Source of the DNA: Xiphydria camelus
Taxonomy: Eukaryota; Arthropoda; Insecta; Hymenoptera; Xiphydriidae
DNA: 64,000 nt
Direction: 5' to 3'
NCBI GenBank assembly: GCA_963678675.1
Contig: OY783198.1
Location: 2,423,001 to 2,487,000 of the forward strand
The notes beneath the pieces are model-generated. The model worked only from the letters and a program-made list of their open reading frames with translations. It did no database searches and was not told the DNA's origin. Positions 56,172 to 64,000 of the stretch are shown piece by piece; positions within the stretch are counted from its first letter, which is position 1; every line of letters starts with the position of its first letter. A program made the position numbers and the translations under genes.

Positions 56172-58603
56172 TTACTTCTTTTTGGGTATAAAAGCTAGCT
56201 TGGTAGTCTTAACCGTTGACCAATTGTGCCTCTTCAGGTAGTAAACTGCAGGTATCAGAACTCCGAAGATTGCCCAACACTACAAAAACGAGAAAATACG
56301 TTTCCGTCGTAATAAAAAAGCTTCAAAATCAATCACGCGACTCTCATATTAGACAATATACCCAATAGTACCGCTCGAAACATCCAGGTGTACAATAAAT
56401 AAATAAACATACCTTTATAAGAAGTTCTTTCCTCGTGTCAAATTCTGGATTTGAAGTCCACATGAGGAATGTGGTAACATCTTTAGCTATTTGGGAGGCA
56501 GTTGCTGGTGTGCCGTCTTCAAACTCTACCACTTCGTCATAAATAACCTGTATAAAATTTAACGTGATGTACGAATGCCTGAATACTTGAAACAGATGGT
56601 AATACAATCCAATGCAATTTATCTTGATCATCTGTGAGGTTTTCGTAGAACAATTATGAGAAAAACTTACCTGCGCCATACCGATATTACCTCCAAGGAA
56701 ATAAGGATTAAAGTATTGACCTTCCGGCAGGTTAACACCAGCTGGGGGATCAAAGTATCCAGTGAGGAGTGAGAAGATGTAATTCTAAAAGAAAAAATGT
56801 ATCCAATTGGCTTATCCTTTTTACGCGAACCTAAAAGCGGTAAGTACATGCGATTGTTCATCGTTACTCACCTCACCACCGTGTCTACCATTGACTATGT
56901 AGGTTAAATCTGGTGGATAAGCACTATTGTTGGCTGCTCTAGCGGCTTCCTCATTAGGATATGGCGACGGAATATAATCGGACAGTTTCCCTGGACGCAT
57001 GTAATACTCTCCATTTTCATCTGGACCATCCTTGATCTGCTCGACAAACGAATGAGCGAATAAATAAATAAATAAATAAATAATCAAGACGCGGCAAGTC
57101 CTACGTGGACAATCGCAAAAGAAGAGAGTAGACTGGACCTGAGCTTCTTGTGCAAGCGCCTTTGCCTCCGCTTCCGTGTGCGTCACGTTGACAAGGTTGC
57201 GGTAGGCCACGTACTGCAGGCTGTGACAAGCTGAACAGACATTTTTGTACACCTCCCAGCCTCGTCGAGCGCTGTGTCACAGAAACGATGAAATTTTACG
57301 TATGGTTTGCAATTCCCCAAGCTTACATTAATTACGTACTTTTCCCGATAATCCGAAGTATGTATATGCGTTTCGGCTCATGACTCTAGACCTCCCTTAC
57401 TGCCAATTTTCTAAAGGAAGCTTAGGTAACAAATTTAACACGATGGAGCATCGTTTTTTTTTGTCTCTCATAAAACCGTCACTTGGAAAAGTTTCAAAAC
57501 TACAATATCTTATCCATCATACTTGCGAAAGCTACCTTGCGTGATCGATGGAGCTGATGAAGCCATAGAAGTCCCACGCGTATTTAGGTGGATGAGCCAC
57601 CAACTGGATTGCTTTAACTGACGTGTCCAGCGCGTATAGCAAAGCACCAATACCTCCGGCGGTCACTCCCAGACATGTTAGGAGCTATAAATTATAATCA
57701 AAGTCAAGAGGCAATATAAATCCAAAACAGAATGGCATTTTCATCTGACTTTTAGTAGGATATATCAGGGTTGCTTCAACTTACTGATATACCATTCAAA
57801 ACATTCGGGGCACTGACGGATGGATGCAGTTAGGACGAGGATGGGTCTGGGTTTCTTCTTGATACAACATTGAAAACACCTACCACTTTTCGACCTCTGG
57901 ACCAGGTTCTCACTGACGAGAAATTGCTGACCTGAAACGGTAAAATAAAGGATCATAGGTATTGTAAAGTAAACAAATATTAGAGTACCTGATGCCTTTT
58001 ATTTCTCATCAGTTTGATAACTCGATAGTATCTTTAGAGTTATCTGTATTGGAAAAGCACGCCCCCTTAGAAATAAAATCTATGAGAACGGTGCACTTTG
58101 TTCTTTCGATATTACACATTCGAGGAGTCATCTCTTTATGTATAGCAGGGGGCACTGAACTGTTTGATACCACTTCGCAAATTTACTCTGGTATTCGTAG
58201 GTACATGCCAGATCATGGCAGCATCACAACTTCACGTACTGCATAGCTATTACATAACATCAATGGATATATCACTGAAAACTTGCGCGAATATGTGATA
58301 TCACTAGGTTCTTTCGAAAGACGCGAGATCAGCGTGCTCCGTATCAAAAATTGTGTTATTTAAGGACAACATATCCTAGCAGTCGACAATGCGGTCAGTT
58401 CTTGCGAGACTTGAAAAGGACTGGCAGGGGTCGTGATAATACATCTTATTCGGGACTTGATAACGTTCTTCTCTCCTCAGGTAAGATGGAAAAAATTTTA
58501 TAAAGATGGTTAGATCATAAAAATCATATACCTGATTAAACAGAGCACCGTTATTTGGTTTGAGAAGACCTGATCCACAAATCCGTCCCAACGAAGCCGC
58601 CAT
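56172..58603 (-). CDS. Cyt-c1: Cytochrome c1, heme protein of respiratory complex III
   Basis: Eight exons: 58603-58532, 57931-57884, 57684-57536, 57271-57139, 57036-56872, 56784-56671, 56547-56413 and 56279-56172; 924 nt, 307 residues, the usual size. The protein passes electrons from the Rieske centre to cytochrome c on the outer face of the inner mitochondrial membrane. The first 40 residues ([14 protein letters not shown], then WSRGRKV) form a basic presequence; a hydrophobic stretch [15 protein letters not shown] follows. Heme is bound through CSACH at residues 102-106. Family blocks: [55 protein letters not shown], and NIGMAQVIYDEV with the likely axial-ligand Met near 225. One C-terminal membrane helix ([15 protein letters not shown]) ends in a basic tail PKKK. 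Exon 2 has only 48 nt. Head-to-head with tral. Confidence 0.97.
57059..57083 (+). repeat. AAAT tetranucleotide repeat in a cytochrome c1 intron
   Basis: About six AAAT units in intron 4, close to the 3' splice site at 57,037. Confidence 0.9.
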
Positions 58604-59182
58604 GTTAACCGAAGGTGCAGACTGCAAAAGACTAACTAGTCAGTTGAATAACCAGCGACGGCACGAGTCGACTGATGAGCAAACAAATCAGTGAGAGAGA
58701 AATCGAGTGAAATAAGTTCTCACGAATATTCGGATTTTTCAAGCCATCCGAAATTTATCCATCCGAGAACGAATTCTTCATCAGATACAGATTTTAAATT
58801 CATTTCAACTCTAAAGTAATTCTCAGTATAGCCAACATCTCGGGATATCGCAAAATTTCCGTCTGTGGGATCCGAAATTTTTCAAATAAAGATTACACGT
58901 AACCCTGCTGTTATGGCAAATGAATCTAATATTATTCATTATACAATCGTACTTCTCGTGGGTACATTCTAAGCAGGTAGGTGCGCAAGTGCACTCATAT
59001 TCATACATGATCATGGTACAATTTAAGTTCTGCGGGTTCCCAGGGCATGGCGCATGCGCCGGAAAAGTTGGCAGACTTGGCAGTGTGCTGCCGACCATTG
59101 ATGTCAGCTGGTGATCTCTTCAGATGGTGTCGCGAATCCTGTAATATCGCATCAATCGTCGTGTGCATCAAAGCGGTTCAAG
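58604..59182. promoter_or_regulatory. Putative bidirectional promoter of Cyt-c1 and tral
   Basis: The start codons are 579 bases apart in opposite directions. AT-rich in the middle, with a GC-richer block around 59,030-59,110 near the tral side. No TATA box or repeat stood out. Confidence 0.5.
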
Positions 59183-62100
59183 ATGAGCGCAGGAATGCCG
59201 GAGCTAGGCTCCAAGATCAGCCTGATATCGAAGGCGGATATTCGTTACGAGGGACGTCTTTTTACCGTCGATCCTCAAGAATGTACCATCGCATTAGCCA
59301 ACGGTAAGCCTCAAGCAAGATGGATTCCCAATTTTGCATCGCATCTCATCGCTTCCCCATTTTCCGGTCCTTCACCTTTATTTTTTTCTCATAAAAATAT
59401 TGAATTTCACGTCTTCCCGTCGAGCCGGTAGCAATGCATTCTAGCTCCAGATCGCGTATTGATCCTGATAGTTATGAAACATTTTCGATTTAACTGTCTT
59501 GCTGGTTGGATAAATCTACAAAACAGCCGGGGTCACCCGGAACACCGCATCTGTAACGGATGTTTTTCGCAGCTTCCACAGCTTTCGAAAGTGCTAAATA
59601 TTATTCGTACATTATCAGCTTTGATACGCGGCTTGAACGGATGTTTCTTTTCCAATCGAATTTAGATTTTAGTACAAATTTTCCATGGACTATTTGACGC
59701 GTACATTACTGTAGTAACTCCAAAGTGTATACATTTTTGAAAATTGATTTTTCTAGAAATTGTAGGGTCGAGTTTCGTGTAACGGATTTTCTCCTTTGTA
59801 GAATTACTCCAGATTCTCCAGTTGTTTACTTTCAAATAAAATTTTTTAACATACGCTACTTTCACATTCCTAATAAGATCGGCATTAAGAAAATATTATT
59901 GAATTTGAATTAATTATAAGAGCCTGTGACTGTTCAAATAGAAATATGTACTATGAAGCCGTTATGTACTTGACAGATGTCTTTGGAGCGTGTTTACCAT
60001 TTCTTGTTGTCCTGACCTCCTTGAAATGACCCATTCGAGTAAATTTCGACTGTGATCCTAGAAAAAGTATTTGAATATAGCAATAGCAGGATGGATATAA
60101 GCAATTTACATGTTGATGCTAATTTATAGACCATGCAAAAGATTTGAAACTATTGATTAATAATATTAACCCTTTGCCACCAATTGGAATTATATTGTCA
60201 AAGAAAGTGAGCGACCAGCTTCCCTTCGACCATTTTTCAATAGAAATGACTATCATTTATATTCAACAGTGCGATCTTTCGGAACGGAGGACAGGGAGGC
60301 TCAATATCCAGTAGCCCCACAAAATCAGGTTTACGAATACATCTTGTTTCGAGGCAATGACATCAAGGATATTAGAGTCGTTAACAACGTCAGTTCCATT
60401 CCCAATGATCCAGCCATCGTGCAGGTAAGTCCATCACTTATTCAGTCCTTCAAATATGAAATTTACCATTCTCGTGCTCAAGTGGAGGAAAGGAGAACTC
60501 TTTAGTAAATTGCAATTGTCTCCTCTTGTCTGATTCTAAATATCAATTCAATCCTTTACCACTGATACAGATGACGGTGCAGCCATCCATGGACCGACAG
60601 TCGTATCAACCACAACCTGCTTATGGTCACCCCATGATGGGGCAGATAGGACCAATGGGCGGTCAATACGGTGCTCCGTACGGTATGACGATGGGTGCCA
60701 TGGGACCGGTAATGGGCATGCCGACCGTAGCAAGGGATCCGCGTGGGCCCCTAAACAAACCGCCAAGTGAGTTGAGCCTGGGCCCTGCTGAACCCAGCGC
60801 CGTCTCTATCCCAAACTCACTACCGACGACCAACGTCAACCCATTACCAAAAGACCAATCTCTGGAAGATGGTAAACTGTTTTTGCTATGAACTATCCCT
60901 TGCCAGTGGCATGCTCGCAGCTTCTACTTTCTTGGTAATGCGCATTGCGTTCTAATTTAATTATCGGCACGACTGCGTGCGTGTTGCCATTGCTCGTTGA
61001 ATAATCGGTCCGTTGTTTCGTAATTGGCTATAATCCGATGCGATCGCGCTTAATCATCATTCACCTTAGTTACCGAGTCAGCCGACAGCTTCAAGCTACT
61101 TGCTAAACGATTTTTCGCTCCAAGGGCTTATTTTCTTGGTGGTGGTTCATTAAATCCTCAATGAAAGTTACGCATTTATAACGTATTAACTGCGGAATTT
61201 AGTTTTAAAAATTCCCCACAGAGAGTGTGGAATTAAAATCAAGCAATGACACGAGTATACACGAACGCAGGGCAGATGGTCCTATTATAAATTTTACAAA
61301 AAACGAGGAAGGATTACATTTTTATTTGATAAATAATTAACAATTCATTTCTGAAAAGGTTAATGTTATTAAGAACTTAAAAATTGTCAAAAAATAAAAT
61401 ACATGAACAAGAAAAATTGAAGAAGGAAGATAAATTTTAAGAATTTCAATTGATTTCGGTGCGATATTTTTCGAAACGGTACCGCGCTGAATGACCCTGC
61501 TAATTTCTGACGCGATTTCTCGCCGTCCAAGTCGCGGCTTACGTAGGTAATTGGTTTCGGGCCGCGATCCCCCCTCCATCACCTCCATATAAAATACATA
61601 GCAGTTGCATTGGTAATATAAAGGAAACATACCAGAAAATATAATATTCTTATTACATTTTATTGAAATCTCGAGTTTTCATAGTCAATGGTAATTTTAT
61701 ATTCTACACGAACACGTCAACCGCACCGCAATAGAGATTTGGTCAGACGGGTCCGACGTATATACACGTTGAACGCACTTAACTGGATAAAGCGCGATAA
61801 TATATGAGCGTTTCGTTGAAAGATTTCCTCGCCGTAACTCTACTTCGCATGGTTCTTCTGATTTAATTTTTCAAAACAATATAATTAAATGCATGAATTA
61901 TATCGGGAGCATTCCTTTGAATATAGTACTGATATACCCTGGATTCGTTCTTTTCTTCCCTTAGGCAGACAGCAGAAATAAAGCATGCTGTGCTTGGGTA
62001 GTCAATTCCTAAATAGCAAGAACAGTTGTTAGCGTTAGTTCTACATATAAATTGTTTCCTTTTTGTGAATTTGTACATATTTGCGAGTAAAACGTATGAC

Positions 62101-63769
62101 ATGAGAATCTACATCCCAGACCACAAACAATTTATGATAAATTATAGAGACTAACGATGCAATTGAGAATTAAGACAAGATGTTTTCCAATTGAATCGCC
62201 CGGAGAGATGAATCATTATTTACTTCTAATGACAATGTCCGTGCACAGGTGTGTTAGATCTGATAAGTGGAGGATCGCGCTCGACTACTCCAACCTCGTC
62301 TTTATTAGCCCGAAAGAGCCCAACAATCGATCAAGGTGTTCAAGTAGGTCAGCAACAGCAACAAAAGCAGCAACAGCAACAACAACAACAACAACCACCT
62401 CAAGCCGCCAACCATATCGTGGGCAAACATGTAGAGAAACCGAATGTCAGAGCAGTACAACCGTCGCATCGTGATCGCGAGAGGTATATTTGAATGAACG
62501 ATAGTCAAATGTAAACATAGAACGCATTTCGTCCATTTGGCGTGTCAAAATGTATTGTCTTTACATCGTTAGTCACGGTAGCGGAAGAACGGGAAGTGGC
62601 ATGTCGCAGTACAGCGAAGGAAAGCGAGAGTTGATAAAGGAGGCGCACCTGCAGGGTCATGTGCAAGGCCACATGCAGCCTCCTCACGCTCAAGCTGCGC
62701 GTGGAAATCGTGGCGGTTGGATAGCACGTGGTGGAACTATACGCGGAAGGGGAAGAGGTCGTGGCAACTTCCGTCCAAATCAGCAAAGTAATAGTAACCC
62801 CAATGTGAAATCTAAGAACACCCTGAAGTTTGACAACGACTTCGATTTTGAACAAGCGAACACCGAATTTGAGGAACTGAGGTGGGTACGAGAGAAAGGC
62901 CGATGTCGTCTTATCGTCTTTATCGTCCGCATGGACAGTGCCGGGTTCGTTTCCGATCTTTAGGAGCGACAAATGTGGATTCCATGCTAAATCAATACGG
63001 TGTAATTTTTTAAAGTAGACACTCCTGTTCCGCGTGTCTATCTTACGCGTTACACCGACATGGCGATGAATGTTAATTGACGTTTAAGTCTTCGAATCGT
63101 TTAACACAGCGCTATGAAGTTTAAGAAATTCTGATTTGAAACTGAGGGGCATTTTTTCAGGTCTCAATTTGCGAAGGCGAAGCTCGACGTCGTTAGCACG
63201 GATAACGAGAAGAAGGATGATAGCGGCAACGAGACGGGAGCGGGAGAGGGAGAGCCCGAGGAGGACTCGGATGTCGTTCATTATGACAAATCTAAATCTT
63301 TCTTTGACAACATCAGCTGCGAGGCGGTGGAAAGAAGTAAAGGGTCAGCATATATCTCAAGTTATTATATTTCGCTGCAGTTTTTACAAAATCCGGGCAC
63401 TAAATCTCAGCGGCGATTACAAATCTCAGTCTCATTTTCCTTTCACTTTCTTTCTGCAGAATATCTCAACGCACGGACTGGCGAACCGAGCGCAAATTGA
63501 ACTCTGAGACTTTTGGCGTGGCATCAACGAGACGCGGCGGGTTTCGCGGACGGGGTTACTACAACCGTGGAATGGGAGGTATGTATCGCGGTAGTGGAGG
63601 TGGCGGAGGTGGAGGGTTCCGTGGTGGCTACAGAGGCAACCGGGGTACCAATCGCAAGCCACCCAATCAGTCGCAAAACAATCCCAATAGTCAGAACCGT
63701 GCGACTAACGATCAAGCCGCGGCTTCTCAAGCGCAACAGAGTAACCGCCTTGTTACTGGTACAGCGTAA
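59183..63769 (+). CDS. tral: Trailer hitch / LSM14 RNA-granule protein
   Basis: Seven exons: 59183-59303, 60270-60424, 60571-60871, 62249-62483, 62573-62881, 63161-63343 and 63460-63769; 1,614 nt, 537 residues. The protein works in P-bodies and germ granules with the helicase Me31B/DDX6 in mRNA storage and decapping. The LSm domain fills the first two exons (about 1-90: [37 protein letters not shown]). A Met/Gly/Pro-rich linker and a glutamine run (about 220-240) follow. The FDF motif is [19 protein letters not shown] (about 355-373), the FFD box [17 protein letters not shown] (about 414-430) and the TFG box [10 protein letters not shown] (about 444-453). Arg-Gly-Gly segments lie on both sides, the C-terminal one long ([20 protein letters not shown]). 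All hallmark boxes are intact. The last donor (AAAGG|GTCAG) is weaker than an upstream GTAAAG, but only it keeps the frame. Confidence 0.95.
62351..62397 (+). repeat. CAA/CAG repeat coding glutamine in tral
   Basis: Mixed CAA and CAG codons in exon 4 give a glutamine-rich run broken by one lysine. Such runs are common in RNA-granule proteins. Confidence 0.9.
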
Positions 63770-64000
63770 GATTCGCGACGCTGAAACAAAACTCGTTAAT
63801 GTATAAGTATTCAGTAGCAAGTAAGGTTTTTACGATACATGCTCTGCCCTTGGACTGATATGGATTCGAGTTTGGCAATCGATGGTTAGTAATATAATGG
63901 ATTTCACTAGATTATCGTAACGAAGGGCGTTTCGCGCAGTCGTCAAACTGGTGTCGTACATGTCGTTCCGAACGTCGCAAAGCACATGGACTCTCTACTG

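Noticed and set aside
63336..63343. A GTAAAG donor at the end of tral exon 6
   Set aside because: It looks stronger than the chosen GTCAGC, but using it would put the last exon out of frame and destroy the TFG box.

Overview
This window looks like nuclear DNA of an insect, most likely a hymenopteran (ant, bee or wasp). The evidence is gene content (the insect stoned locus with StnA and StnB as separate reading frames, Uev1A, trailer hitch, a CG9776-type matrin zinc-finger gene), compact introns with GT-AG borders, CpG-rich intergenic DNA and many short foldback elements. The order is an inference; the species cannot be read from the sequence.

Layout. (1) 2.76-7.05 kb, minus: a seven-exon gene for a 1,021-residue Ser/Lys/Glu-rich, probably disordered protein that I do not recognise. 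(2) 14.1-16.3 kb, minus: the tubulin cofactor E-like protein TBCEL. (3) 16.4-29.5 kb: gene-poor, CpG-rich DNA with several foldback elements, an array of three long palindromes and simple repeats. (4) 29.5-37.9 kb, minus: the stoned locus. stnA is one uninterrupted 908-codon frame, followed after 191 bases by the ten-exon stnB. Both proteins act in synaptic-vesicle endocytosis. (5) 42.35-49.0 kb, plus: a two-finger matrin-type zinc-finger protein. (6) 50.4-52.7 kb, minus: ADP-dependent glucokinase. (7) 53.2-54.3 kb, plus: Uev1A. (8) 56.2-58.6 kb, minus: cytochrome c1. (9) 59.2-63.8 kb, plus: trailer hitch/LSM14.

From 37 kb rightwards the genes alternate in orientation. There are three head-to-head pairs (stoned/CG9776-like at 4.5 kb, Adpgk/Uev1A at 0.55 kb, Cyt-c1/tral at 0.58 kb) and tail-to-tail neighbours between them. 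The two short gaps are candidate bidirectional promoters. All gene models were spliced by eye; in every one the exon phases agree and the summed CDS is a multiple of three.

The most interesting signal is in stoned. The stnA frame is almost free of ATG: one internal in-frame ATG, three codons from the stop, and six out-of-frame ATGs in 2.7 kb. This is what scanning through stnA to stnB on a dicistronic mRNA would require. The stnB ATG also sits directly behind a good branch point and 3' splice site, so alternative splicing could offer a second route to StnB.
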